Source: Aerococcus loyolae
GTDB lineage: Bacteria > Bacillota > Bacilli > Lactobacillales > Aerococcaceae
Length of the DNA stretch: 64,000 bases
Assembly (NCBI RefSeq): GCF_002871915.2
Contig: NZ_CP126958.1
Location: 1,178,001-1,242,000, forward strand
Reading direction: 5' to 3'
Part shown: positions 18,579 through 27,861 of the stretch, piece by piece
How positions within the stretch are numbered: position 1 is the stretch's first letter
Layout of the letters: the number at the start of each line of letters is the position of its first letter
Position numbers and translations under genes: made by a program
Notes under the pieces: generated by a model
What the model was told of the DNA's origin: nothing
Seen by the model: only the letters and a program-made list of their open reading frames with translations
Database searches by the model: none

Positions 18579-18780
18579 GTGTCTTGCGTCATTTCCTGAC
18601 GACAATAACTAGAATACGCCTGATCTTTTCATTTGTAAAGACTTAATTTTAATGAATGTGGTTTTATATAATCAATAATGAAAAGAAAGCTGAAAAATTT
18701 GCCTAAATCCCATATAATTACTACTATAAGGGATGAATAATCCGTATAATTAACGAAACCAATTTAGGGGAGGTTTTTCT

Positions 18781-21312
18781 ATGACAGAAAATCAACGTCT
18801 ACTCGACCAGTTTGTGCCTGACCATTATGACATCTTCTTGGACATTAGTCGCCAAGATAAGCGTTTTATTGGGACTACCACCGTCAAGGGCCAAGCTCTG
18901 GGTCAAGACATTGTTTTAAACCAAAAATATTTAACCACGGAAAAAGTCACTGTGGATGGCGAATTAGCTTCTTTCTCACAAGATGACCAAGCGGAAACCT
19001 TAACCATTGCTAATGATAAGGAAGGTCAAGTGGAAGTCGCAGTGACTTACCATGCAAACTTGACCGACTCCATGATGGGGATTTACCCTTCTTATTATGA
19101 AGTGGATGGTGAAGAAAAGCAGTTGGTCGGCACGCAGTTTGAGACTACGTTTGCCCGCCAAGCCTTTCCTTGTGTGGATGAACCTGCTGCTAAGGCCACT
19201 TTCACCTTAGCTATTAAATTTGACGAACAAGAAGGCGAAAGCATTATCGCCAACCAACCTGAGGTCAAATGCGAAGACGGCGTTCACTACTTCGAAGAAA
19301 CCGTGCGCATGTCTAGCTACCTGATTGCCTTTGTCTTCGGCGACCTGCAAAAGAAGATCACCCATACCAAGTCTGGGGTTGAAATCGGCGTCTTTGCGAC
19401 TAGGGCTCACGCGGCTAAGGAACTTGACTTTGCCTTAGATATCAGTAAACGCTCGATCGAATTCTTCGAAGAATTCTACGACACCCCCTACCCGCTGGAA
19501 CATTCCTACCAAGTGGGTCTTCCTGACTTTTCTGCCGGAGCCATGGAAAACTGGGGGCTAGTAACCTACCGGGAAGCTTATCTATTGATCGACCCAGATA
19601 ACGCCTCCCTACCAACCAAACAATTGGTGGCTACCGTGATCGCCCACGAACTCGCCCACCAATGGTTCGGTAACTTAGTCACCATGAACTGGTGGGACGA
19701 CTTATGGTTGAATGAATCCTTTGCCAACATGATGGAATATGTGGCTATCGATGCCCTTGAACCAGAGTGGAAGGTCTGGGAACTCTTCCAAACCTCTGAT
19801 GTCCCAGCCGCTTTGGAACGTGATGCAACGGATGGCGTCCAATCAGTCCACGTTATGGTGAATGACCCAGCAGAAATCGACTCCATCTTCGACTCTGCCA
19901 TTGTCTACGCTAAAGGAGCCCGTCTCTTAGTGATGGTGCGTTCCTTATTAGGTGACGACGACCTCCGTAAAGGGCTAAAAGCTTACTTTGAAAAACACCA
20001 ATACGGCAACGCTGAAGGTCAAGACCTCTGGGACGCCCTTTCTCAAGCTTCCGGCTTAGATATTGGGGCCATCATGGATTCTTGGTTAGAACAACCTGGC
20101 TATCCAGTGGTATCAGCTAAGTTAGTGGATGGCGATTTAGTCTTAAGCCAAGAACAATTCTTTATCGGTCAAGGCGAAGACCAAGGACGCCTCTGGCAAA
20201 TTCCACTCCAAGCGAATAACGACCAAGTGCCAGAAATCATGACCGAGTCAGAAGTGACGATTTCAAACTTCCAAAAAGGCGACCAAGCCTTAAGACTCAA
20301 TGTCGGAAATAACTCTCACTTTATCGTTGATTACGATGAAGAACTCTTAAATGACATCATTGATGAATTGGACCAATTAACCGCTATCGACCAACTCCAA
20401 GTCTTACAAGACTTGAACCTATTAGCCAAAGGTGGTCGTTTATCCTACGCTAAGCTTATTCCTTTACTGGACAAATTAGCTAAAGCTGAATCAGCCATTG
20501 TCCATGAAAAAATTGCCGCAATCTTATCGGTATTGAAAGACTTTGCCCGTCCAAATAGTGACGAAGAAGCAGCTATTAAGGAATATATCCGCTCACTCTA
20601 CCATGACCAAGTTGAAAAGCTAGGCGTAGAAGCTTGGGTAGGCGAAAGTCTGGAAGCCGAACTCAGTCGTCCAACGATTTTGTCTGCCTCTCTCTATGCT
20701 GAAGACAAGATGGTTATTGAGGGCCTCCATGAACTTTACTTAAACTCTGGTGGTAGAGAAAACAAGGAAAACCTACCCGCTGACCGCCGTGCCCTGCTCT
20801 TGAAGAATGAAGTGGTTAACTATGGTAGTGATGACCTTTACCAAGACTACCTCACTGCCTACCAAAAATCAGCTAACCCAAGTCTCAAGGCTGACCTCCG
20901 TCAAGCCCTAACCGCTTCTAAGGATGAAGCCTTCTTAGACCAAATTGTGGGTCACTTCCAAGAAGCTAATGTGATCAAGCCTCAAGACTTACGGGCTTGG
21001 TACCGTGGAGTTCTCGCTAACCCAGTTGGGGAAGAAAAAGCTTGGAACTGGCTACGAAATAATTGGGACTGGCTAGAAGCCAAAGTCGGCGGTGATATGG
21101 AATTTGCGACTTATATCACAGTCACTGCAGCTATCTTTAATACCCAAGAACGCCTTGAAGAATTTAAGGACTTCTTTGAAGAAAAAGTCGATGTCCCTGG
21201 ACTAGGCCGTGAAATCCGCATGGACATCAAGGTTATCGAAGGCCGGGTCGACTTTATCGAAAAAGAAAAGAATGCTGTCCTAAGCTCTATCAAAACCGCT
21301 AACAATAAATAA
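18781..21312 (+). CDS. pepN: aminopeptidase N (M1 family)
   Basis: 843-residue cytosolic zinc aminopeptidase, the main general aminopeptidase of lactic acid bacteria. Substrate motif GAMENWG at 253-259; zinc site HELAH (H289, E290, H293) with E312 in NESFAN; ERAP1-like helical C-terminal half. GGGGAGG ribosome site. A single gene whose original terminator now lies about 1.9 kb away, behind an inserted group II intron. Codon use and length are ordinary. Confidence 0.96.
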   Translation: MTENQRLLDQFVPDHYDIFLDISRQDKRFIGTTTVKGQALGQDIVLNQKYLTTEKVTVDGELASFSQDDQAETLTIANDKEGQVEVAVTYHANLTDSMMGIYPSYYEVDGEEKQLVGTQFETTFARQAFPCVDEPAAKATFTLAIKFDEQEGESIIANQPEVKCEDGVHYFEETVRMSSYLIAFVFGDLQKKITHTKSGVEIGVFATRAHAAKELDFALDISKRSIEFFEEFYDTPYPLEHSYQVGLPDFSAGAMENWGLVTYREAYLLIDPDNASLPTKQLVATVIAHELAHQWFGNLVTMNWWDDLWLNESFANMMEYVAIDALEPEWKVWELFQTSDVPAALERDATDGVQSVHVMVNDPAEIDSIFDSAIVYAKGARLLVMVRSLLGDDDLRKGLKAYFEKHQYGNAEGQDLWDALSQASGLDIGAIMDSWLEQPGYPVVSAKLVDGDLVLSQEQFFIGQGEDQGRLWQIPLQANNDQVPEIMTESEVTISNFQKGDQALRLNVGNNSHFIVDYDEELLNDIIDELDQLTAIDQLQVLQDLNLLAKGGRLSYAKLIPLLDKLAKAESAIVHEKIAAILSVLKDFARPNSDEEAAIKEYIRSLYHDQVEKLGVEAWVGESLEAELSRPTILSASLYAEDKMVIEGLHELYLNSGGRENKENLPADRRALLLKNEVVNYGSDDLYQDYLTAYQKSANPSLKADLRQALTASKDEAFLDQIVGHFQEANVIKPQDLRAWYRGVLANPVGEEKAWNWLRNNWDWLEAKVGGDMEFATYITVTAAIFNTQERLEEFKDFFEEKVDVPGLGREIRMDIKVIEGRVDFIEKEKNAVLSSIKTANNK

Positions 21313-21344
21313 AAAATGAAATATGCCAGCCAGCATAAACTGAG

Positions 21345-23228
21345 ATCGAGTAGGACTCTGTCCGTTAATCGGACAGAGGACCTCTCACACCACCGTACGT
21401 ACGGTTCCGTATACGGCGGTTCAATATCTTAAATAGGCAGACTCCGCCAGGAGGGTTAATGATTTTAATCCCCACTAGCGGAGTCTTTTTGTTGTCAGAG
21501 CGTTGTGCACCTCCGGTGTTTTAGATAGACGCCAATATTTCTTACGTGAGAAAGCAATACGTTTCGCACTATCACTATCTAATCCTAACCGCATGAGGCG
21601 TACAATCTTCGTTTGACAGCTTTTCCATCGCTTCAAAATGAGTTGCCTTAGGCGATGGTTTAACCATTGTTCTATTTCTTCAATATAAGTTTTAATATAA
21701 CCTATTCCAAAATAGTTGATCCAACCTTGTGTCACTTGGTTGATCTCTTTTACAATGGTTTTAAAGGTGCCTGGTCGCTTTCGACTTGTCAGACGTTTTA
21801 ACTTCGCTCTGAATTTCTTCTTTGCTTCATACGTCGGACGAAAACGACACCCCTTTCGGGTAGGCATGATAAGGCAACCCAAGAATTTTAAACGGGTTGG
21901 CGAACCCACTTGACTCTTCTCATGGTTAACTGTTAATCGAAGATCTTTCTCGATGTAAGTAGTAATACTCTTTAATACCCGTTCGCCTGCACGTTTTGAT
22001 TTAACGAAAATCGCAAAATCATCTGCATAGCGCACAAAACGATGCCCACGGCGTTCTAATTCTCTATCCAGTTCATTCAAATAAACATTACATAGAAGCG
22101 GTGAGATGACACCCCCTTGGGGGGTGCCCGTATAACTATCAATGAATTGACCAGACATATCGATAACGCCTGCACTCATAAAACGTCTGAGGATACGTGA
22201 TATTGCCGGATCTTTAACCATTCCTTCTAAGTAGTTAATCATCTTATCTTGATTAAAATTATCAAAACAGTTCTTGAGATCACAATCAACGACAATTTTA
22301 TAGCCGGCTTCGTAATATTCGACACACTGTTTCAGTGCACTATGTGCACTCTTACCTTTACGAAAGCCATGGCTATTTGATGATAGTTGAGGATCAATGA
22401 TTGGTTCAATAATTTGTCGAATGGCTTGTTGAACAATCCGATCCCTGACAACAGGAATGCCTAATTGACGAACTCCCCCATTGGCTTTGGGAATTTCTAC
22501 CCGTTTCACCGGTTGAGGTTTATATGTCGCGTTTATTAGTTTCTGTTGTAAGGGTTTGAGGTACTTCCTTACTTCGGCTTCCGCAGATTTCGCGGAAACC
22601 CCATCAATACCAGCTGCTCCTTTGTTCTTTCGAACCGCTTGAGCCGCTCGCATGAGGTTTTCTTCTCTGACGACGAGACTCATTAGAGACCCATCATGTC
22701 TTTTCATATATTCAATAGCTGAATTACTAAGCGCACCTACATACTTTTCAGGTTCCACCTTATGCCTTTGTAGGCTGCGTTGCTTTCGCAACTTTTCTGC
22801 TTTTCTCATAATTGAGCTACCTCCCATCTAATCAAACATTGATATTGTTCAGTCCTTCGTTTCCTTAGAAAACTACTATGACTTCGGCTGATTTCTCACA
22901 GTAAACCTTTTTCGACCGGCTTCTTATAAGGGGACTCCTGCGCCGTCTGTGAGATCTCCCTGGGTAAGAACGACAACTTTCTACTCATGTCACTGCTTCA
23001 TCTACTGTCTCAGATTCGTGCAGTATTGGACTTCACTTTGTTTCGCAAGCTCATCCATCTTTTGACAGCCTTTCTTTATGAAGTTTCTGTACGTCAGTGC
23101 AAGTATTTGCCTCCAATTTCCTTCAGATTCCACCTCACGGTGGACACCCTTGTCTTTAGCTAACAGTTCCTACTGCAAAGGTCTGTAGTGGACTTTCACC
23201 ACCTAGTTGTCGCCCATGCCAGGCGCAC
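21345..23228 (-). mobile_element. group II intron (probably class C) with its maturase
   Basis: About 1.88 kb ribozyme retroelement. On the minus strand it starts GTGCGCC at 23228 and ends CCTACTCGAT at 21345, both typical intron ends. Domain V (ACCGCCGTA pairing with TACGGTGGT, 21385-21420) and domain VI (CTCTGTCCG / CGGACAGAG, near 21355-21378) are visible just inside the 3' end. The intron-encoded protein lacks an endonuclease domain. The 5' exon is a terminator hairpin (23233-23269), the usual class C landing site. Mostly structured non-coding RNA at 21345-21474 and 22810-23228. Confidence 0.88.
21475..22809 (-). CDS. ltrA: group II intron reverse transcriptase/maturase
   Basis: 444 residues. 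RT palm with FRKGKSAHSAL, DCDLKNCFDN, GTPQGGVISPLL and catalytic YADDF; maturase X domain after about residue 330 (KEINQVTQGWINYF). No HNH endonuclease at the C-terminus, as in class C introns. It splices its own RNA and reverse-transcribes it into DNA targets. ATG 22809 is chosen because GGAGGT lies just upstream and an earlier in-frame ATG is part of that site. Appears full length and intact. Confidence 0.95.
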   Translation of the reverse strand: MRKAEKLRKQRSLQRHKVEPEKYVGALSNSAIEYMKRHDGSLMSLVVREENLMRAAQAVRKNKGAAGIDGVSAKSAEAEVRKYLKPLQQKLINATYKPQPVKRVEIPKANGGVRQLGIPVVRDRIVQQAIRQIIEPIIDPQLSSNSHGFRKGKSAHSALKQCVEYYEAGYKIVVDCDLKNCFDNFNQDKMINYLEGMVKDPAISRILRRFMSAGVIDMSGQFIDSYTGTPQGGVISPLLCNVYLNELDRELERRGHRFVRYADDFAIFVKSKRAGERVLKSITTYIEKDLRLTVNHEKSQVGSPTRLKFLGCLIMPTRKGCRFRPTYEAKKKFRAKLKRLTSRKRPGTFKTIVKEINQVTQGWINYFGIGYIKTYIEEIEQWLNHRLRQLILKRWKSCQTKIVRLMRLGLDSDSAKRIAFSRKKYWRLSKTPEVHNALTTKRLR

Positions 23229-23232
23229 GAAT

Positions 23233-23269
23233 AAAAAGCAGAAGCACCTTTCAATGCTTCTGCTTTTTT
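23233..23269. terminator. bidirectional terminator, intron target site
   Basis: AAAAAGCAGAAGCA pairs with TGCTTCTGCTTTTTT. On the plus strand it would have been pepN's terminator before the intron inserted; on the minus strand its T-run directly precedes the intron's first base. Confidence 0.85.
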
Positions 23270-23320
23270 CTTGATTAAAATTTTCAAAGGGGGCAAAAAA
23301 TAGCATATTAACCAAATAAT

Positions 23321-23375
23321 TTGACAAGTTTACTTGGCATGTTATCCTAAGAGTGTGCCAAGTATACTTGGCAAG
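23321..23375 (+). promoter_or_regulatory. promoter with two palindromic operators for the DUF6442-XRE operon
   Basis: TTGACA at 23321 with TATCCT 16 bases later. A perfect 16-base palindrome GCCAAGTATACTTGGC lies at 23357-23372, and a related half ACAAGTTTACTTGGC overlaps the -35. Two like-oriented boxes over a promoter of an operon encoding an XRE repressor suggest autoregulation. Confidence 0.65.
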
Positions 23376-23390
23376 AAAGGTGGAATAAAT

Positions 23391-23717
23391 ATGAAGGAAG
23401 AAGAAAAAGAACGCATTCTAGCTAAATATCGCTCAAACAATCAGGATGAATATCAGCAACACCTGATTAAGAAAGCCGACGACTATGGTTTCGCCGCTAT
23501 GTGCGTGGTAGCCATTATTTTAATGGCCATCAAAGCCATAAATGGACAGAGCATTGCTGATATTGAAGTCCTGTTATTTACCTTTATATCCGTGAATTTC
23601 TATAAACGCTATAAAATCAGTCAAGAAAAATCTGCCTTAATCCTTTTTATCTTTACCTCGGTATTGAATATTGCCTTTTTCATTCGCTTTATAAATTCTA
23701 GCTTTGGGGCAGCCTAA
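23391..23717 (+). CDS. DUF6442-like small membrane protein
   Basis: 108 residues: charged cytosolic head (MKEEEKERILAKYRSNNQDEY), then about three hydrophobic segments (AAMCVVAIILMAIKAI; VLLFTFISVNFY; ALILFIFTSVLNIAFFI). Small proteins of this type are commonly coupled to an XRE regulator in Firmicutes; the function is unknown. ATG 23391 follows AAAGGTGG. Its stop overlaps the regulator's start (TAATG), so the two are translationally coupled. Confidence 0.75.
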   Translation: MKEEEKERILAKYRSNNQDEYQQHLIKKADDYGFAAMCVVAIILMAIKAINGQSIADIEVLLFTFISVNFYKRYKISQEKSALILFIFTSVLNIAFFIRFINSSFGAA

Positions 23718-23938
23718 TGGATAAAGAATTAATCTTACACAACCACCTCAAAGCAATCCGTAAAGAAAGAGGCTTAAGTCAGCAGGCCTTAGCCGACATG
23801 ATCGGCGTCTCACGGAACTCGATTTCATCGATTGAAACTGGGCAATTCAACCCCACCGCTAAATTAGCCCTCATTCTTTGTATCGCTTTAGATTGTCAAT
23901 TTGAGGACATGTTTTATTTTAAAGATGAGCTGTCTTAA
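23717..23938 (+). CDS. XRE-family HTH regulator
   Basis: 73 residues, essentially a single Cro/C1-type helix-turn-helix (LKAIRKERGLSQQALADMIG, recognition part VSRNSISSIETG) with the C-terminus CQFEDMFYF typical of the small YozG/YgzD-like regulators. Likely binds the palindromes upstream of its own operon. Follows the membrane protein with a one-base overlap and ends at a terminator. Confidence 0.9.
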   Translation: MDKELILHNHLKAIRKERGLSQQALADMIGVSRNSISSIETGQFNPTAKLALILCIALDCQFEDMFYFKDELS

Positions 23939-23942
23939 AGAA

Positions 23943-23973
23943 AGACGTCTAGTTTTAGGGCTAGACGTTTTTC
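23943..23973 (+). terminator. terminator of DUF6442-XRE operon
   Basis: GACGTCTAG / CTAGACGT stem followed by TTTTTCT; it probably also serves the converging PPK2 gene. Confidence 0.8.
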
Positions 23974-23982
23974 TACTTAAAC

Positions 23983-24849
23983 TTAAATCTCATTATTACG
24001 TAATTGCTCAACAATTTGACTGGCTTTTTCTTGTTCTTCGTCTGAGAAAGTTGGATAATGAGGATCGATTTTTTCAATGACTTCAATCAAAGCTTGGGTG
24101 GCAATTTTCCGGGCTAGCCAAGGGTTGTCAGCGGGCAAGATATACCAAGGCGCATAGTCACAAGCGGTGTTTTGCAGCATCTTCTCAAAGACTTCTTGGT
24201 AGAGGTCCCACTTCTTGCGGTCCTCAATATCTGAGAAGGAAAATTCATGGTTCTTCTCCCGTTCTTCAATCCGCTCTAGGAGTCGCTCCCGTTGCTTATC
24301 TTTGGACATATGGAAGAAGAATTTGACCACAGGAAAACCATTCTCACACAGATACTTTTCAAATTGCAGAATTTGCTGGTAACGTTTTTCAACTACTTGG
24401 GGATCATCACGAATTTCACTGGGTTGGTCATCGGAATCCAGGGAATCGTGAACTTGGGGTGCAATAATATCTTCATAGTAAGACCGGTTTAAGATCGCAA
24501 TCGTCCCTCTTTCCGGCATCCCTTCATGCATGCGCCAGAGATAATCATGGGCAATTTCATCGTCTGAAGGCTGCTGGTAGGAAGTCACCTTGAGGGCCTG
24601 GGGCTGTAAGGTAGAGAAGATATAGCGGATCAACTCGTCCTTCCCCGCCGCATCCAAGGCTTGCAGAGCCACTAAGAGTCCGTGGGTTCCTTCCGCAGTC
24701 AAACGATCATGCCAATCCACTAATTGAGGGACCAAGCTTTCATAGATCTCTTCTTTCAATTTTTCGTCTTCAGCCTCACTTAAATAAGCTGTTTGAAAAT
24801 CAGCCAGGCTGAAATTGCCATCGGTTACTTTAAAATCTTTAAATTCCAT
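23983..24849 (-). CDS. ppk2: polyphosphate kinase 2 family protein
   Basis: 288 residues, PPK2 superfamily. Walker A LDAAGK (65-70), lid and Walker B region with RSYYEDIIAP and VVKFFFHMSKDKQRERL, C-terminal WYILPADNPWLARK. These enzymes move phosphate between polyphosphate and nucleotides; features resemble the polyphosphate:AMP/nucleotide phosphotransferases, but the class is inferred. AAAGGA lies about 11 bases upstream of the start. Single gene. Confidence 0.9.
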   Translation of the reverse strand: MEFKDFKVTDGNFSLADFQTAYLSEAEDEKLKEEIYESLVPQLVDWHDRLTAEGTHGLLVALQALDAAGKDELIRYIFSTLQPQALKVTSYQQPSDDEIAHDYLWRMHEGMPERGTIAILNRSYYEDIIAPQVHDSLDSDDQPSEIRDDPQVVEKRYQQILQFEKYLCENGFPVVKFFFHMSKDKQRERLLERIEEREKNHEFSFSDIEDRKKWDLYQEVFEKMLQNTACDYAPWYILPADNPWLARKIATQALIEVIEKIDPHYPTFSDEEQEKASQIVEQLRNNEI

Positions 24850-24966
24850 AGCAGATCTAATCCTTTCTTCAAAAACGTGAAAATTAATTAATTTTAATTT
24901 AACATGAAAACGTTTTTATAGAAAAAGAAAAGACTTCAGTCAAGCCTTAAAATGTTCTGTTACCCT

Positions 24967-25488
24967 TTAAAAATTTCCCTTACGAAACTCTTCTAAAATT
25001 AAAGCTGTGGCCCTTGAGTCGTTAAGACTATCATGGGCGCGATTTTGAATCCCATAATAAGCTTTCACCGTAGTTAATTTATAGTTAGGCGTGCGGATGG
25101 GACTCAATCGCGCCATCTCTAAGACATCTATGTGCGGTAAAGGACTCAGGTCAATGCCGGTATTGGCTCTCAACATAGGAATATCAAATTTCTTACTATT
25201 ATATCCAGCTATTGGCAGATCCTGGATAAATTGAATAAAATTAGTAATCACCTGGTCCATGGTGGGCGCAAAAAGAACATCTGCATCAGAAATTCCCGTC
25301 AACTGGGTAATCTTGGCTGGGATGGGACGCTCAGGATTAATCAATTGGTCAAAAGCGCCGATCTCTGTACCATCTTTAAAGTAGACGGCTGAAATCTGAA
25401 TGATCTTACTGGAAAAGCCTAGCCCTGTCGTCTCTAAGTCAAAGGCAACATATTCACTAGGGACTTGGCTAAAAATATTATAAGTCAT
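24967..25488 (-). CDS. DnaQ-like 3'-5' exonuclease
   Basis: 173-residue DEDDh exonuclease. ExoI motif VAFDLETTG (D17, E19), ExoII NSKKFDIPM near residue 98, ExoIII HDSLNDS (H152, D157). Stand-alone domain as in many Lactobacillales rather than part of DNA polymerase III. Possible roles are proofreading, repair or RNA trimming. AAAGGAGA site. Confidence 0.88.
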   Translation of the reverse strand: MTYNIFSQVPSEYVAFDLETTGLGFSSKIIQISAVYFKDGTEIGAFDQLINPERPIPAKITQLTGISDADVLFAPTMDQVITNFIQFIQDLPIAGYNSKKFDIPMLRANTGIDLSPLPHIDVLEMARLSPIRTPNYKLTTVKAYYGIQNRAHDSLNDSRATALILEEFRKGNF

Positions 25489-25640
25489 GTATCAAAAGTC
25501 TCCTTTTCTCTTGGCTAAATCAATCTCCACTAATCGATTGAAACTTAGCCGCCATTTATCGCAAGTCTATCATATGAAAATTTTCTATCCTTGAAAAGGA
25601 AAAACCACCCTTCTCCTTAACAAGAGAAAGGTGGTCCATA

Positions 25641-26915
25641 TTAAATGCCTATCAGTCTGAGGAGGTAACCTAACAAGGGACCGTAGAAGGCATAGTCGGT
25701 TTCTGCTAAGACCCGCATGATTTGTGCGTAGTCCCCTACCATAGGTAAGAGGAGAGCTTGACCAAAAATTAGGATTAAGCCATTGGTGAAGGAAGCCGCA
25801 ATCGCGCCACGTCGTCCACCAGTACTATTACCGAAAATGGCCGTGATGGCACCGGTAAAGAAGGTCGGAATTAAAGCGGGAAAGACTGGAATGGGGTAGC
25901 CAATTAGCCCTAAAACAAAGACACCCAAGAATCCTGCCAATAAACTCATTAAGAATCCAACAATCACGCTGGTGGGATGGTTAGGAAATAGCAGAGGTAC
26001 GTCCAGCCCAGGGATAGCATTTGGAATTAACTTGGCTGAAATACCGTGGAAGGCCGGAACAATTTCCGCTAAAAGCATCCGGACCCCAGTAATAATCACC
26101 GTAATCCACATCCCAAAAGTAAGGCCATTAATTAAGCTAAAGGAGAAAATATCTTGCCCCTTAGATACTTGGTCAACCACAAAGCTTGGCCCAGCTAGGA
26201 GGGAAAGTCCCAAGAACAAGGCCATCATCACTAAGGATAAGGCAATAGTCATTTCCCGTAAGAAACCGAGGGCTTTAGGAAATTGGATTTCTTCAATGTC
26301 ATGACTGCCCTTACCCACTAATTTACCTAGCAAAGCGCCAATCAATAGCCCGACTGAAGAAGAGTGCGCTAGGGTAAAGCCTTGACCGCCTTTGATATTC
26401 TTCATAAAAGGATAAACATAGGCACAGGTTACCGTTAAGTAAACGCCAAGAATAATAGCACCAATAATAACAATGGCTGCGGTAGATAAACTGGTATTAA
26501 ATTTTAAAAGCGCTGCAATTAAACCTGCATAGAAGAAGGATACATGGGCACTGAGGTGGACGAACTTTAAAGGTGTGAAACGAGCAATTAAAATATTAAG
26601 CACAAAACCTAAGGCGAAGATCAAGGCCATTTCAAAGCCGACACCTTCGAGACCACCCATGGCTTGGTCAAGACTAGGAACATTAACGTTGAGATTGAAG
26701 ATCTTAATAAACATGGGTTGGAGTGGTAACAAGGCCATCCCTAGGAATTTCCCACCCTCATTAATGAGAAGGAAACCAATCATGGCCTTAATCACAGAAG
26801 AAATCACCTTATCGAAGGACTTCTTTTGAATCAGCAATCCAATTAAGCAGACCAAACCGATTATAAAGACCGCCTGGGAAAAAATCGTTTGAATAAAATA
26901 AAGTAAAAGATTCAT
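25641..26915 (-). CDS. PTS EIIC component, ascorbate (UlaA/SgaT) type
   Basis: 424-residue polytopic permease of the ascorbate-type PTS (EIIsga/UlaA): starts with the family-like MNLLLYFIQTIFSQAVF and contains GGFEM-type repeats and HPTSVIVGF near 310. Transports and, with EIIA/EIIB, phosphorylates its sugar. Ascorbate is the prototype substrate but no ula catabolic genes follow, so the true sugar is uncertain. Overlaps EIIB by 4 bases. Confidence 0.88.
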   Translation of the reverse strand: MNLLLYFIQTIFSQAVFIIGLVCLIGLLIQKKSFDKVISSVIKAMIGFLLINEGGKFLGMALLPLQPMFIKIFNLNVNVPSLDQAMGGLEGVGFEMALIFALGFVLNILIARFTPLKFVHLSAHVSFFYAGLIAALLKFNTSLSTAAIVIIGAIILGVYLTVTCAYVYPFMKNIKGGQGFTLAHSSSVGLLIGALLGKLVGKGSHDIEEIQFPKALGFLREMTIALSLVMMALFLGLSLLAGPSFVVDQVSKGQDIFSFSLINGLTFGMWITVIITGVRMLLAEIVPAFHGISAKLIPNAIPGLDVPLLFPNHPTSVIVGFLMSLLAGFLGVFVLGLIGYPIPVFPALIPTFFTGAITAIFGNSTGGRRGAIAASFTNGLILIFGQALLLPMVGDYAQIMRVLAETDYAFYGPLLGYLLRLIGI

Positions 26916-27196
26916 CGAACAGCCTCCTCTTCGCTAACTAGGTTAAGGATTTGGCTTCTTAAATATTCTTGGTCCAACATGTTGTCCATGATAATTAAGT
27001 GTTTTACCTGTCCTTCTAAACGTTCAGCAAAGGCTGAGGAAGTGATAATCACATCATAGTCATAAGGGTTGAGTGAGGAAATATCAGCAGCTTCCACACT
27101 ACCGTCGATGCCTTCATCGGATAAAATATTTTGCGCAAACACTTTCAACATCACGCTGGAACCTACACCAGCGCCACAAACTGTTACAAATTTCAT
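26912..27196 (-). CDS. PTS EIIB component, ascorbate type
   Basis: 94 residues; phosphocysteine loop CGAGVGSS with C7 at the N-terminus, the SgaB/lactose-type fold. Receives phosphate from EIIA and passes it to the sugar in EIIC. AGGAGG site lies within the end of the EIIA gene; its ATG overlaps EIIA's stop by 4 bases. Confidence 0.92.
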   Translation of the reverse strand: MKFVTVCGAGVGSSVMLKVFAQNILSDEGIDGSVEAADISSLNPYDYDVIITSSAFAERLEGQVKHLIIMDNMLDQEYLRSQILNLVSEEEAVR

Positions 27197-27648
27197 AAGT
27201 CAGTTCCTCCTAAATGTCTTAAATCTGCTAAAATGGCTTCTTTATTACGAGCTTGAAGCCACTTCTCTTTAGTTGTTTCTGACTGCAAAAGCTGAGCCAG
27301 TTGCATCAAAGCGGCCAAATGTTTTTGACTATCAGTAGCACTCAAGCACAACATTAACTGAACGGGATCATTACTTGGATGAGAAAAGACAATCGGCTTT
27401 TTAAAAGTCACCAGGCTAAAGCCCGTTTTCAAAGCACCCTCTTCCGGTCGCGCGTGGGGGAAGGCAATTCCCGGGGCAATCACAAAGTAAGGCCCTTGGT
27501 CGCGGTAACGGTCAAGCATGGCTTGGATATAAGAGTGATTAATTAAGCCATCTGCTTCCAGCAAATTTCCGCCAAACTGAATCGCTGCCTCTGGACTATT
27601 GAGCTCGACTTGCAAGGTGATTCGATTGGGGTGGATAAGGTCTGTCAT
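27193..27648 (-). CDS. PTS EIIA component (mannitol/fructose type fold)
   Basis: 151 residues, PTS_EIIA_2 domain; phosphorylated His is H65 in AFPHARPE. Accepts phosphate from HPr. First gene of the EIIA-EIIB-EIIC operon; AGGAGA site. Preceded by a 300-base leader with two tiny ORFs and a terminator hairpin, so expression is probably controlled by attenuation. Confidence 0.92.
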   Translation of the reverse strand: MTDLIHPNRITLQVELNSPEAAIQFGGNLLEADGLINHSYIQAMLDRYRDQGPYFVIAPGIAFPHARPEEGALKTGFSLVTFKKPIVFSHPSNDPVQLMLCLSATDSQKHLAALMQLAQLLQSETTKEKWLQARNKEAILADLRHLGGTDL

Positions 27649-27696
27649 GTGCTAATCTCCTCTACTAATGATCTGAAAACTTCCGGATGAGAACAG

Positions 27697-27772
27697 AAAA
27701 AAGCCGCATAGAAAGGTTATGCGAACTTGTGTAAAAACTCACAGTTCAACATAACCGCCATCTATGCGGCTT
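27697..27772 (-). terminator. attenuator-type terminator in PTS leader
   Basis: Long stem: AAGCCGCATAGA / TCTATGCGGCTT with inner GGTTATG/CATAACC and GAAC/GTTC pairs, then TTTTTT on the minus strand, 50 bases before the EIIA start and inside the transcript. The stop codon of the second leader ORF lies in its 5' arm, so a translating ribosome would open it. Confidence 0.8.
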
Positions 27773-27797
27773 CATTCTCTTCGATTACATCCGGCAT
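27762..27797 (-). CDS. leader peptide 2 of PTS operon (11 residues)
   Basis: MPDVIEENEAA, then TAG. AGAGGAG is placed just upstream (short spacing), and its last codons (GCC GCA TAG) are the 5' arm of the terminator hairpin. No homologue is recalled; the case rests on position and ribosome site. Confidence 0.5.
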   Translation of the reverse strand: MPDVIEENEAA

Positions 27798-27826
27798 AGA
27801 CTCCTCTTCAATTGGGTAACCAAAAT

Positions 27827-27861
27827 AAAGCGAGTCTAACCGTTCTTAGTTATCTCACTTT
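27827..27861 (-). promoter_or_regulatory. upstream leader hairpin of PTS operon
   Basis: AAAGTGAG pairs with CTCGCTTT and CTAA with TTAG. Its 5' arm holds the stop of leader ORF 1; its 3' arm contains AGACTC, which could instead pair with GAGTCT (27798-27803) next to the start of leader ORF 2. Confidence 0.5.

Noticed and set aside
19207..19901. Open frames on the minus strand inside pepN
   Set aside because: Shadows of a GC-richer coding region; no ribosome sites, no recognisable protein.
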